The notes under the pieces were generated by a model. The model made no database searches. It was not told the origin of the DNA and worked only from the letters and a program-made list of their open reading frames with translations. From Christiangramia lutea (GTDB lineage: Bacteria; Bacteroidota; Bacteroidia; Flavobacteriales; Flavobacteriaceae), in NCBI RefSeq assembly GCF_022489035.1, contig NZ_JAKVTV010000003.1, forward strand, positions 124,001-188,000: 64,000 nucleotides of DNA, in the 5' to 3' direction. The translations under genes were made by a program, and so were the position numbers. Below, piece after piece: positions 43,791-52,353 of this stretch. Within the stretch, counting starts at the first letter, position 1. Every line of letters begins with the position of its first letter.

Positions 43791-45425
43791 TTAATCCAGA
43801 ATTTCTGTTTCTATATAAAATTCAAGATCATTGACCTGAAATTCATCAAGTTCTTCCCCGGTTTCGTAAGACTGCCATTCTGGGGTAGCATTTAAACGTA
43901 TCTCTTCCTCATCAATAATAACATCCACAGGCATCCTGAAATAAGATACATCAGCCTTCCAGCGATATAGTATCTTATCATCGCCCTGTCTAAGTTGTAA
44001 TACTGGTAATGAAGCATGTCTTAGGTATTGATCGAATACAGGTTGCAGGTCTACCTCAGTCATATTGTTAAAGAATTCTTCTGTCTCCTGAGTGGTGATG
44101 GTCTGGTGTTTATAAGTTTTAGTATAATCTCTGAAAGTATCCCACCATAACTCATCATCATCGTAAATACTCCTGATCATATTAAGAAGATTGGAGCCTT
44201 TGTAATACATATCTCCGGAACCCTCAGCGTTTACTCCATAATCACCAATAATTGTACTGGTATTTGAAATATTTTGCCTGATGCCTCGTAAATATTTCAG
44301 CGCATCCACTTTTCCCCAACGGCACTCAGTATAAATAGCTTCAGTATAACTGGTGAATCCTTCATGAATCCACATATCTGCGATGTCTTTTGAGGTGATA
44401 CTATTGCCGTACCATTCATGACCTGATTCATGAATGATTATAAAATCCCATTTAAGACCTATACCTGTGCCCGAAAGATCATTGCCGAGGTAGCCTTTAA
44501 GGTATTCATTTCCATAGGCAACCGCACTTTGATGCTCCATTCCCAGGTATGGAGTTTCCACCAATTTAAAGCCGTCTTCTATAAACGGATAAGGGCCCAT
44601 TTTCTCATAAAAGCAGGCCATCATATCCTTAACTTCGCTAAAATGTTCTTTTGCCTTTTCCAGATTATAGGGTAGAACGTAATAATCCAGGTCCAGATCC
44701 TTATACTTCTCAGAAAAATGCTTGTAGTTCCCGATGTTGATCATAATGTTGTAATTATTGATCGGGTTCACCACTTTCCAGCTCCATTCAGTAAATCCGT
44801 TCTTAAGATCTTTTTCTGAAATCAAACGACCGTTAGAAACATTCATCAATCCATTAGGAACGGCAATATCGATTTGAGCTTCTTCAGGTTCGTCGCTTTG
44901 GTGATCTTTGTTTGGATACCAAAGGCTGGCACCGGTTCCCTGAACAGCAACACCAACCCAGGGATTTCCATCCTCGTCGGTATCCCAGACAAAACCTCCA
45001 TCCCAGGGTGCGTTTTCTGCAATTATCGGGTTACCTTGATAAAAGAATTCTATAGAGTCTGAAGTTCCCTTTTTAAGAGGTTTCGGGAATTCAATAAAAA
45101 CCGCATTAAACCTTCGTTCATATTGCAGCGATTTATTATTGTGAATAATTGAGTCGATCTTCATATTTTCAAAAAGATCGAGTTGCATCACTGGTAGATC
45201 TTCAGTCACCTTAAAGCTAATAATATTGGAACCTGAAATGAATTTTTTTTCTGGCTCAACTTTAAGTTTTAGGTGATATTTCTGGACATCGTAGCCAGTT
45301 CTTTCAGGCCTTAAAGAACCTCTTAGGGTATCAGCCTGGGTGTAATCTGAATGGTTGGAGCCAACAACCTGGGCATTACCTAATGAAAATGCAAACAGAC
45401 AAATTATGATAAAAAATTTATTCAT
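43791..45425 (-). CDS. M1-family zinc metallopeptidase, exported
   Basis: A 544-residue M1 peptidase. The ATG at 45425 opens the signal peptide (MNKFFIIICLFAFSLGNAQ); the frame extends eight codons upstream. Zinc ligands are His332, His336 and Glu355 in IIHESGHEWYGN and WIHEGFTSY; the exopeptidase motif position reads GMEHQSAVAYGNEY. It lacks the ERAP1 C-terminal helical region, so it is shorter than the M1 at 20130. Its start overlaps the end of the upstream DUF2927-like gene by 8 bp, suggesting translational coupling. Confidence 0.92.
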   Translation of the reverse strand: MNKFFIIICLFAFSLGNAQVVGSNHSDYTQADTLRGSLRPERTGYDVQKYHLKLKVEPEKKFISGSNIISFKVTEDLPVMQLDLFENMKIDSIIHNNKSLQYERRFNAVFIEFPKPLKKGTSDSIEFFYQGNPIIAENAPWDGGFVWDTDEDGNPWVGVAVQGTGASLWYPNKDHQSDEPEEAQIDIAVPNGLMNVSNGRLISEKDLKNGFTEWSWKVVNPINNYNIMINIGNYKHFSEKYKDLDLDYYVLPYNLEKAKEHFSEVKDMMACFYEKMGPYPFIEDGFKLVETPYLGMEHQSAVAYGNEYLKGYLGNDLSGTGIGLKWDFIIIHESGHEWYGNSITSKDIADMWIHEGFTSYTEAIYTECRWGKVDALKYLRGIRQNISNTSTIIGDYGVNAEGSGDMYYKGSNLLNMIRSIYDDDELWWDTFRDYTKTYKHQTITTQETEEFFNNMTEVDLQPVFDQYLRHASLPVLQLRQGDDKILYRWKADVSYFRMPVDVIIDEEEIRLNATPEWQSYETGEELDEFQVNDLEFYIETEILD

Positions 45426-46302
45426 GGTGTGCGATATATAAAACGGCATTCGGATCTTCCTGAAGTTTCTGGTTCATGCTATTTGTTACTTCAGTAAAAG
45501 TTTTCAGGTCAACTCCTTTACAAACACCATAGGAATAGTGGTATTTTAGAATTTCCATGTCTTTGTCCGTGAGTTTTTTTGCTCCCGGATATGGCGAAAG
45601 AAAACTTCCACATTGCAATTGTTGAGAAGATTTAAAAAAGCCTAGTGACTTGAAAAAATTAGATTTCAAAAGTTGAATTTGGTCAAACTCAGATTTCACC
45701 AGTTCTGTATTGATCTTTAGTTTTCCATTATAGATCTGTTGCTTCCCATTCCAGTTTATATAATAACCATTTCCGGCAGCATTTATCCTAGGTTCATAAT
45801 CTGTTAGATGATCCCTGTTAAGATAATACACTAGGTAATTTGCTTTTTCTCGGGTATATTGTCTCGAAATATTCAGGGAATCTATATCTGATGCAAGGTT
45901 TTCTGCGAAAACCATCAATTCCTTAGCATGGTCATCTGGAACGCTTTCATCAATATAAATCTTAACATCATCTTTCCAGTAGTGCATTCTTTCTTTGGAG
46001 CTCCCGGTTTCTCCAAGGTTGTAAACTACTTGTTTATATAGTTTTAAAAAAATAGAATCTTTTGCCTCATAAGGTACTTTAACCAGACCTCTTCTTTCAA
46101 AAGGGTCAAAGTCGAGCGGAACACTTACAAGGGTGTCGTCCTCTGAATATCTGAATTCCGTAGTGTCGCTAGGTTTGCCAATCAGTTCCTCATACATTTT
46201 AAGAGGAATATATTTTTTGATCAGTTTTTTCTGAATGGTATCCTGCCCAAATGAGGAAAAGCTAATTAGAACCGGGAGAATTATAATGAATATTCTTTTC
46301 AT
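45418..46302 (-). CDS. Exported DUF2927-like protein lacking a zinc motif
   Basis: A 294-residue protein with a signal peptide (MKRIFIIILPVLISFSSFGQ). Its C-terminal half (RMHYWKDDVKIYIDES, ANYLVYYL, KLTDKDMEILKYHYSYGVCKG) resembles DUF2927, a family with a metzincin-like fold. Where active members have an HExxH helix, this protein has SNFFKSLGFFKSSQ with no His or Glu pair, so catalysis is unlikely. It lies between an acyl-CoA carboxylase gene (3 bp gap upstream) and an M1 peptidase (8-bp overlap). Identification as DUF2927 is tentative. Confidence 0.7.
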   Translation of the reverse strand: MKRIFIIILPVLISFSSFGQDTIQKKLIKKYIPLKMYEELIGKPSDTTEFRYSEDDTLVSVPLDFDPFERRGLVKVPYEAKDSIFLKLYKQVVYNLGETGSSKERMHYWKDDVKIYIDESVPDDHAKELMVFAENLASDIDSLNISRQYTREKANYLVYYLNRDHLTDYEPRINAAGNGYYINWNGKQQIYNGKLKINTELVKSEFDQIQLLKSNFFKSLGFFKSSQQLQCGSFLSPYPGAKKLTDKDMEILKYHYSYGVCKGVDLKTFTEVTNSMNQKLQEDPNAVLYIAHHE

Positions 46303-46305
46303 GGA

Positions 46306-47934
46306 TCAGGTTTGGATTACTCCCATATTAAAGTCTTTTTCGATTGGGGCGTGGTTAGCCGCCTCAATCCCCATGGAAATCCATTTCCTGGTATCCAGTG
46401 GATCTATGATAGCATCTGTCCACAATCTTGCTGCAGCGTAATAAGCTGAGGTCTGCTCATCATATTTAGCTTTAAGCTTTTCAAAGACTTCCTTTTCTTT
46501 TTTCTCATCTACTTTCTCACCTTTTTTCTCCATGGCTGCGGTTTCGATCTGTGCCAAAACTTTTGCAGCCTGGGTTCCTCCCATCACGGCAAGCTCAGCA
46601 CTTGGCCAGGCGGCGATCAACCTAGGATCGTATGCCTTTCCGCACATTGCATAATTTCCGGCACCATAAGAATTCCCGATAATAATGGTGAATTTAGGCA
46701 CTACAGAATTACTCACCGCATTTACCATTTTTGCACCATCCTTAATAATTCCACCATGTTCGCTTTTGCTTCCTACCATAAACCCGGTCACGTCCTGGAG
46801 GAATACCAATGGTATTTTTTTCTGGTTGCAATTAGCGATAAAACGGGTGGCTTTATCTGCGGAATCTGAATAGATCACTCCGCCAAATTGCATTTCCCCC
46901 TTTTTAGTCTTTACGATCTTTCGCTGGTTGGCTACAATTCCTACTGCCCAGCCATCTATTCGAGCGTAGCCGGTAATGATGGTTTGACCATAACCTTCCT
47001 TATATTCTTCAAATTCTGAATCATCTACAAGTCTTTCTATTATGCGATGCATATCGTACTGATCACTTCTCTTTTTTGGAAGTATGCCGTAGATGTCTTC
47101 AGGTTTCTCTTTCGGTTTTGCAGGTTTTTTATGATTATATCCGGCCTTGTCATAATCCCCGATTTTATCCATAATATTTTGAATGCGGGTAAGAGCATCT
47201 TTATCATCTATGGCTTTATAATCGGTTACTCCACTAATCTCACTATGGGTTGTAGCTCCGCCTAGAGTTTCATTATCGATAGATTCCCCAATCGCGGCCT
47301 TTACCAGGTAACTTCCCGCAAGAAAAATACTTCCTGTTTTTTCAACTATAAGAGCTTCATCACTCATTATTGGGAGGTAAGCCCCTCCGGCCACACAACT
47401 TCCCATAACCGCAGCGATCTGGGTGATTCCCATGCTGCTCATAACAGCATTATTTCTAAATATACGTCCAAAATGCTCTTTATCGGGAAAGATCTCGTCC
47501 TGCATTGGCAGGTAAACACCTGCGCTATCCACTAGGTAGATAATTGGAAGTCTGTTCTCAATTGCGATCTCCTGAGCCCTTAGATTCTTTTTTCCAGTAA
47601 TTGGGAACCAGGCTCCTGCTTTAACCGTGGCATCATTTGCTACGACGATACATTGCTTTCCGGAAACGTAACCTATCTTAACCACGACTCCCCCACTGGG
47701 GCAGCCCCCATGTTCTTCATACATCCCATCACCGGCAAATGCACCAATTTCAATAGATTTTTCTGAATCGTCCAGAAGAAAATCAATTCTTTCTCGGGCG
47801 GTCATTTTTCCTTTGGAATGATGTTTTTCAATTCGCTTTTCTCCGCCACCTAATTTTATTTTGGCAAGCTTCTGTTTCAGTGAAGAAACCAGTAGCTTAT
47901 TATGATCTTCATTTTTATTGAAGTTGATATCCAT
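46306..47934 (-). CDS. Acyl-CoA carboxylase beta (carboxyltransferase) subunit
   Basis: A 542-residue biotin-dependent acyl-CoA carboxyltransferase, with both crotonase-fold halves. N-terminal GKMTARERIDFLLD, then LVDSAGVYLPMQDEIFPDKEHFG, which is closest to methylcrotonyl-CoA or geranyl-CoA carboxylase beta chains; the C-terminal half has QDVTGFMVGSKSEHGGII and GNSYGAGNYAMCGKAYDPR. This supports leucine degradation or a related acyl-CoA, not acetyl-CoA. The biotin-carboxylase alpha subunit is not adjacent in this window. A palindrome at 47974-47993 lies upstream. Two protease-like genes follow it as an operon. Confidence 0.9.
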   Translation of the reverse strand: MDINFNKNEDHNKLLVSSLKQKLAKIKLGGGEKRIEKHHSKGKMTARERIDFLLDDSEKSIEIGAFAGDGMYEEHGGCPSGGVVVKIGYVSGKQCIVVANDATVKAGAWFPITGKKNLRAQEIAIENRLPIIYLVDSAGVYLPMQDEIFPDKEHFGRIFRNNAVMSSMGITQIAAVMGSCVAGGAYLPIMSDEALIVEKTGSIFLAGSYLVKAAIGESIDNETLGGATTHSEISGVTDYKAIDDKDALTRIQNIMDKIGDYDKAGYNHKKPAKPKEKPEDIYGILPKKRSDQYDMHRIIERLVDDSEFEEYKEGYGQTIITGYARIDGWAVGIVANQRKIVKTKKGEMQFGGVIYSDSADKATRFIANCNQKKIPLVFLQDVTGFMVGSKSEHGGIIKDGAKMVNAVSNSVVPKFTIIIGNSYGAGNYAMCGKAYDPRLIAAWPSAELAVMGGTQAAKVLAQIETAAMEKKGEKVDEKKEKEVFEKLKAKYDEQTSAYYAAARLWTDAIIDPLDTRKWISMGIEAANHAPIEKDFNMGVIQT

Positions 47935-47973
47935 TTTATTGAGCTTTTTACAATAATTTGTTTACTTTAATAT

Positions 47974-47993
47974 GATTAATTTTTAAATTAATC
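47974..47993 (-). promoter_or_regulatory. 20-bp palindrome upstream of the carboxylase operon
   Basis: GATTAATTT-TT-AAATTAATC is a perfect 9-bp inverted repeat with 2-bp centre, 40-59 bp before the carboxylase start. The size and place fit a dimeric repressor operator, but AT-rich DNA can form such repeats by chance. Confidence 0.35.
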
Positions 47994-48119
47994 TCATTTC
48001 CAAAGAAATTTTAGGAATTTTCTTTTAGAAATGACTTTGGCTAAAATACAAAATCAGAGGAATTCCCGGCTTTAATGTCGCGTTAATAATTATTTGAAAA
48101 TTGTAATAAATCTGCATAT

Positions 48120-48299
48120 ATGGCGATGAATAAAAACACAATTTTTGGATGGGCAGCATTCCTTACCTTCATAGTTGGGGCTGCCCTGGTACTTTTAGGT
48201 GTATTGAAATATAAGGAATATGCAATTGGCTTTTCGGTAACGGGAATAGGCTTCTTTTTTATTTCCTGGGTGTTTAATGCTTTAAAGGGTAGGGTTTAA
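48120..48299 (+). CDS. Small two-helix membrane protein upstream of DinB/EttA
   Basis: A 59-residue protein (MAMNKNTIFGWAAF...) with two membrane helices (LTFIVGAALVLLGVL and GFSVTGIGFFFISWVF) ending NALKGRV. ATG at 48120 or 48126 is possible. It resembles a short flavobacterial membrane family I know as CAL67264, found next to EttA; I recall that from memory and cannot verify it here. DinB starts 10 bp downstream, so both may be transcribed with EttA. Function unknown. Confidence 0.75.
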   Translation: MAMNKNTIFGWAAFLTFIVGAALVLLGVLKYKEYAIGFSVTGIGFFFISWVFNALKGRV

Positions 48300-48309
48300 A
48301 TTAAATTAT

Positions 48310-48789
48310 ATGATCTCGGAGAAGGCAACCAGAGAGCAATTGGTAAAACATCTAGAAGATGGACTAGCCTATGTGTCTATAGATAGTTTTCTGGACGGGG
48401 TTCCGTTCGAACTCATTGGTGAGAGGCCTCCGGGACTACCATATTCATTTTACGAAGTGTTTTTCCATATAGCCTTCGCCCAAAAAGATATCCTGGAATA
48501 TATTTCTTCTGAAAATTATAAAGAAAGAAACTGGCCTGTCGATTACTGGCCCGATAGTTCAGAGCCTGAAAACGAGGAAGCTTGGGAAGACCTGAAATTC
48601 GATTATTTCGAGGATCGTAAAAAGCTCAAAGATTTAATTCTCGATGAAAATAACGATCTCACCAAGACGGTTTTAAACTCCGATGAACACAGTTTGCTTA
48701 GAGAGATCTTTTTAGTAGTAGAACATACCGCCTATCATACCGGCCAGTTGCTCATAATTCAGAGATTATTGGGAGTTTATGATAATTGA
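48310..48789 (+). CDS. DinB-superfamily protein
   Basis: A 159-residue four-helix-bundle metalloenzyme-like protein of the DinB/YfiT family. Metal-binding His residues are seen in YEVFFHIAFAQKD (first His) and EHTAYHTGQLLII (HxxxH). Family members include thiol-dependent S-transferases (bacillithiol or mycothiol), but the thiol here is not decidable. It lies between the small membrane protein (10 bp) and ettA (62 bp). Confidence 0.88.
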   Translation: MISEKATREQLVKHLEDGLAYVSIDSFLDGVPFELIGERPPGLPYSFYEVFFHIAFAQKDILEYISSENYKERNWPVDYWPDSSEPENEEAWEDLKFDYFEDRKKLKDLILDENNDLTKTVLNSDEHSLLREIFLVVEHTAYHTGQLLIIQRLLGVYDN

Positions 48790-48851
48790 ATTCTCTGAAA
48801 AATTCAGGATATTTGCAGTTCTGAATTATAAGAAACTAAATTTTAAGATAT

Positions 48852-50543
48852 ATGTCAGACGATAAAAAAGTAATTTTTTCAATGTCTGGAGTTACCAAGA
48901 CCTTCCCGAAGGCGAACACTCCGGTATTGAAAAATATATATTTGAGCTTCTTCTATGGAGCAAAGATCGGGATCCTTGGTTTAAATGGTTCCGGTAAATC
49001 TACTCTTTTAAGCATTATTGCAGGGAAGGATCAAAACTACCAGGGTGATGTTGTATTCTCTCCGAATTACAGTGTGGGAATGCTAGAGCAAGAGCCAGAA
49101 CTGGATGAAAACAAAACTGTACTGGAAGTAGTTAAGGAAGGGGTGGCCGAAACTGTAGCTGTTCTTGACGAATACAATAAGATCAATGATATGTTTGGTC
49201 TTCCTGAGGTTTATGAAGATGCAGATAAGATGCAAAAGCTTATGGATAAGCAGGCAGAACTTCAGGATAAGATCGATGCCAGTAATGCCTGGGAGCTTGA
49301 TACCAAACTGGATATCGCTATGGATGCCTTAAGGACGCCAGAGCCAGATAAAAAGATTTCAGTTCTTTCAGGAGGTGAAAGAAGAAGGGTGGCACTTTGT
49401 CGACTACTTTTACAGGAACCCGATGTGTTGCTTCTGGATGAGCCTACCAACCATCTGGATGCCGAGTCGGTTCACTGGCTTGAGCATCACTTGCAGCAAT
49501 ATAAGGGAACCGTAATTGCCGTAACTCACGACCGTTATTTTCTTGATAATGTTGCGGGCTGGATCCTGGAGCTGGATAGGGGAGAAGGAATTCCGTGGAA
49601 AGGGAATTATTCTTCCTGGTTAGATCAGAAAGCAAAACGATTGGCCCAGGAACAAAAACAGGCAAGCAAACGTCAAAAAACACTAGAGCGAGAGCTGGAA
49701 TGGTCCAGAATGACTCCTAAAGGCAGACAGTCCAAGCAAAAAGCCAGGCTTAAGAATTATGATAAACTTCTTAGCCAGGATCAGAAACAAATGGATGAAA
49801 AACTGGAAATCTATATTCCTAATGGACCACGCCTTGGAACCAATGTGATAGAGGCCAATGGAGTAAGCAAGGCTTTTGGAGACAAATTGCTTTATGAAGA
49901 TCTAAACTTCAACCTTCCACAGGCCGGAATCGTCGGGATTATTGGGCCAAACGGTGCAGGTAAGACCACTATTTTCAAAATGATCATGGGTGAGGAAGAA
50001 CCGGATAAAGGGAATTTCAAAGTAGGCGAAACGGCAAAGATTGCCTACGTAGATCAGAGCCACTCGAATATCGATCCAGAAAAAACCATTTGGCAAAACT
50101 TCAGCGATGAGCAGGAACTAATCATGATGGGAGGCCGCCAGGTGAATTCGAGGGCATATTTGAGTCGCTTTAACTTCAGTGGAAGTGAGCAGAATAAGAA
50201 AGTAAGCATGTTATCTGGTGGGGAAAGAAACCGTTTGCATTTAGCGATGACCCTAAAAGAAGAAGGTAACGTTTTATTACTGGATGAGCCTACCAACGAC
50301 CTTGATGTGAATACACTTCGAGCCCTGGAAGAAGGTCTGGATAATTTTGCCGGATGTGCCGTGGTCATTTCTCACGACCGTTGGTTCCTGGACAGGATTT
50401 GTACCCATATTCTTGCCTTTGAAGGTGATTCCCAGGTTTATTTCTTTGAAGGTAGTTTTTCTGATTACGAAGAGAATAAAAAGAAACGTCTTGGTGGAGA
50501 TATTATGCCGAAACGAATTAAATACAAGAAATTGGTTAGATAG
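48852..50543 (+). CDS. ettA: Energy-dependent translational throttle protein EttA (ABC-F)
   Basis: A 563-residue soluble ABC-F ATPase that binds the ribosomal E site and gates elongation in response to the ATP/ADP ratio. Two ATPase domains: Walker A GLNGSGKSTLL and GPNGAGKTTIF, signatures LSGGERRRVAL and LSGGERNRLHL, Walker B LLLDEPTNHLD and LLLDEPTNDLD. The linker after domain 1 carries the charged KRLAQEQKQASKRQKTLERE helix (P-site interaction motif region), and the short arm insertion expected of EttA is in domain 1. Length fits EttA rather than Uup. A terminator follows. Confidence 0.96.
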   Translation: MSDDKKVIFSMSGVTKTFPKANTPVLKNIYLSFFYGAKIGILGLNGSGKSTLLSIIAGKDQNYQGDVVFSPNYSVGMLEQEPELDENKTVLEVVKEGVAETVAVLDEYNKINDMFGLPEVYEDADKMQKLMDKQAELQDKIDASNAWELDTKLDIAMDALRTPEPDKKISVLSGGERRRVALCRLLLQEPDVLLLDEPTNHLDAESVHWLEHHLQQYKGTVIAVTHDRYFLDNVAGWILELDRGEGIPWKGNYSSWLDQKAKRLAQEQKQASKRQKTLERELEWSRMTPKGRQSKQKARLKNYDKLLSQDQKQMDEKLEIYIPNGPRLGTNVIEANGVSKAFGDKLLYEDLNFNLPQAGIVGIIGPNGAGKTTIFKMIMGEEEPDKGNFKVGETAKIAYVDQSHSNIDPEKTIWQNFSDEQELIMMGGRQVNSRAYLSRFNFSGSEQNKKVSMLSGGERNRLHLAMTLKEEGNVLLLDEPTNDLDVNTLRALEEGLDNFAGCAVVISHDRWFLDRICTHILAFEGDSQVYFFEGSFSDYEENKKKRLGGDIMPKRIKYKKLVR

Positions 50544-50564
50544 TCAGTTTCAATTAGTTTTAGA

Positions 50565-50604
50565 TAAAAAAGGAGTGAATCATTTAATTACACTCCTTTT
50601 TTTT
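50565..50604. terminator. Bidirectional terminator between ettA and DUF1456 gene
   Basis: Stem AAAAAGGAGTG / CACTCCTTTTTT with an AT loop, between convergent genes. T runs occur on both strands. Confidence 0.85.
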
Positions 50605-50623
50605 ATAGTTTGATTTTAATTGG

Positions 50624-50860
50624 CTATTTCTTCTTCGGCATTGGCCCTCGTAAGTGAATGATGAGCCCGTCAAGAAAATTCCTAAGGAATTGATCTCCGC
50701 ATTCCATATACTTTTCGTGATCTTCTCTTCTAAATATTGCACCCAGCTCGCTTTTGGAAACCTTAAAATCTACTAACTCGCAGATCTTTACAATATCATC
50801 ATTATTCAATTTATGCGCCACGCGTAATTTTTTGAATATATCGTTGTTCGTAAGTGCCAT
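50624..50860 (-). CDS. DUF1456 family protein, single repeat
   Basis: A 78-residue protein that matches one DUF1456 repeat: LTNNDIFKKLRVAHKLNNDD, then GAIFRREDHEKYMECGDQFL and RNFLDGLIIHLRG. Typical DUF1456 proteins (YehS) carry two such repeats in about 150 residues, so this is a half-size version, with no second repeat nearby. Basic C-terminal tail PMPKKK. Start is 1 bp after the DUF2254 stop, so they are an operon. Role unknown. Confidence 0.86.
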   Translation of the reverse strand: MALTNNDIFKKLRVAHKLNNDDIVKICELVDFKVSKSELGAIFRREDHEKYMECGDQFLRNFLDGLIIHLRGPMPKKK

Positions 50861-50861
50861 A

Positions 50862-52157
50862 TCAGTTTTCTATATGAAGGTTGAAATTTGATGCCAAGTT
50901 AGTGGCAGTTTTTAGATCATGCTCATTTTTTATAGATTCTTTTGCATCCTTTAAGAGATTTTGTGCCTCGTGTCTCAGGGTCTCAGAATATGAAGAATCA
51001 TGACTCTGCTGTTTTTCCAGGTAATAGAACATGAGCAATAACTTCTGTACCAGAATGATATCATGCTTACAATAAGTTCTAATTGAAGCCATAATGTTGT
51101 GAAGCAATTCAGAGAAATTCACAGTATTAATTTTTATATAAGCTTCTTCATCACGAATTATTACACTGGTATCCTTTTTTCGCATTCTTAAAGCAAGAAG
51201 TTCGGTCATGTAATCTATTCCATTAATAGCGGTTCCCGGGTCATTTATTCCTGGAGACATAGCCTTTACAATAATTTCGGTAATTTGTTTAAAGGCCAGG
51301 GTGTAATTATCTGCAACCAGTTCTTCCCTCGAAAAATTGAAGTTTGAGAGAATCTTTTTTTCTACTTCTTCATCTATTTCTTTACTTGCCTTAAACAGAG
51401 GGATACCGTTTAATACGAATATTCCTTTTACAGGGAGGATATGAATTTTAATATCTTCTGACTCACAAATATCTACCAGATTCGTGAATGATATATTCTG
51501 AAGATAACCGCTATTTTTACTATGATATTCCGGCCAGTCATCTGAAGAAGGAAAATCGTCATACTGATGCTCTTCTGAATCGATTAGTTTGTCCAGCCTT
51601 TTCTTTGCAATCCTGAATATATTCTGAAGAATGTTACTTATTTGAATACTTTGTGAAATATTATGAATGAAATATATAAAGGCATAAATGCTTATGACAG
51701 TCTGAATTATTCCCAGTAGCACGGCAAATCCAGGAATTTGATATTGGTCTCCTGTTGGCTGAATGGCAAAAAGAACGAAAATACAGTAAAGAATAGTAAA
51801 AAGGTAAATACCTAGAATTACCTGGTGCCTTTTATCGCTTATAAGTCCTGGAAGGAGTCTTGGAGAAAAATTACTTGATGCCTGACTTAAAAGTAGCATA
51901 ACCATTGAAAAGCTGAATACCATCATAGAAATCAATCCGCTAATAAGCGCACTTAGTATCGTCATGGCAGTATCTCCATTATCTACCACCAATACCGGCA
52001 CATGTTCAATTAAATACTTTGAAACGCCCTTGTTTTCAAGATAGAGCATAAAAAATGCGAAGTTGAAACCAAGGAATGCCAATAGGGTAGGATAGAAAGC
52101 AATCCTGCTTTCTATTACATGAAAAAAAGAAATAGTCCGCTTTATAAGTTGTTTCAT
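50862..52157 (-). CDS. DUF2254 membrane protein
   Basis: A 431-residue membrane protein of the DUF2254 family. Four N-terminal helices (about 20-170: FYPTLLAFLGFNFAFFMLYL, LISGLISMMVFSFSMVMLLL, ILGIYLFTILYCIFVLFA, LLGIIQTVISIYAFIYFI) precede a cytosolic C-terminal domain with the conserved AMSPGINDPGTAINGIDY signature. The function is unknown. It precedes DUF1456 by 1 bp. The hsp20 gene is divergent. Confidence 0.9.
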   Translation of the reverse strand: MKQLIKRTISFFHVIESRIAFYPTLLAFLGFNFAFFMLYLENKGVSKYLIEHVPVLVVDNGDTAMTILSALISGLISMMVFSFSMVMLLLSQASSNFSPRLLPGLISDKRHQVILGIYLFTILYCIFVLFAIQPTGDQYQIPGFAVLLGIIQTVISIYAFIYFIHNISQSIQISNILQNIFRIAKKRLDKLIDSEEHQYDDFPSSDDWPEYHSKNSGYLQNISFTNLVDICESEDIKIHILPVKGIFVLNGIPLFKASKEIDEEVEKKILSNFNFSREELVADNYTLAFKQITEIIVKAMSPGINDPGTAINGIDYMTELLALRMRKKDTSVIIRDEEAYIKINTVNFSELLHNIMASIRTYCKHDIILVQKLLLMFYYLEKQQSHDSSYSETLRHEAQNLLKDAKESIKNEHDLKTATNLASNFNLHIEN

Positions 52158-52232
52158 GTGGTTGCTGATTCAATTTTTAAAGTTAAGGAATCTCAGTATA
52201 GCAGGAGTTTTTTATCAAATATTTAATAAAAA

Positions 52233-52277
52233 CGACAAAATGGCATTAATATTTCAGTAAAAGACGACAAAAAGGCA
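52233..52277 (+). promoter_or_regulatory. Doubled 13-bp element upstream of hsp20
   Basis: CGACAAAATGGCA (52233-52245) and CGACAAAAAGGCA (52265-52277) differ by one base and are 32 bp apart, about three helical turns, so on one face of the DNA. They lie 77-121 bp before the hsp20 start. The reverse complement resembles the htpG palindrome at 8009-8021. The role is inference. Confidence 0.5.
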
Positions 52278-52353
52278 TGATTTCTGAACTGGTATTTGAA
52301 TTGCTATAATCTTTATGAATTCAAAAATTAAATTAACTATAAAACATAAAGCT

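Noticed and set aside
52233-52262. Sigma-54 promoter upstream of hsp20 (TGGCA...TTTCA)
   Set aside because: The GG-N10-GC rule fails (GG-N10-TC), and the same text is better explained by the doubled 13-bp element.
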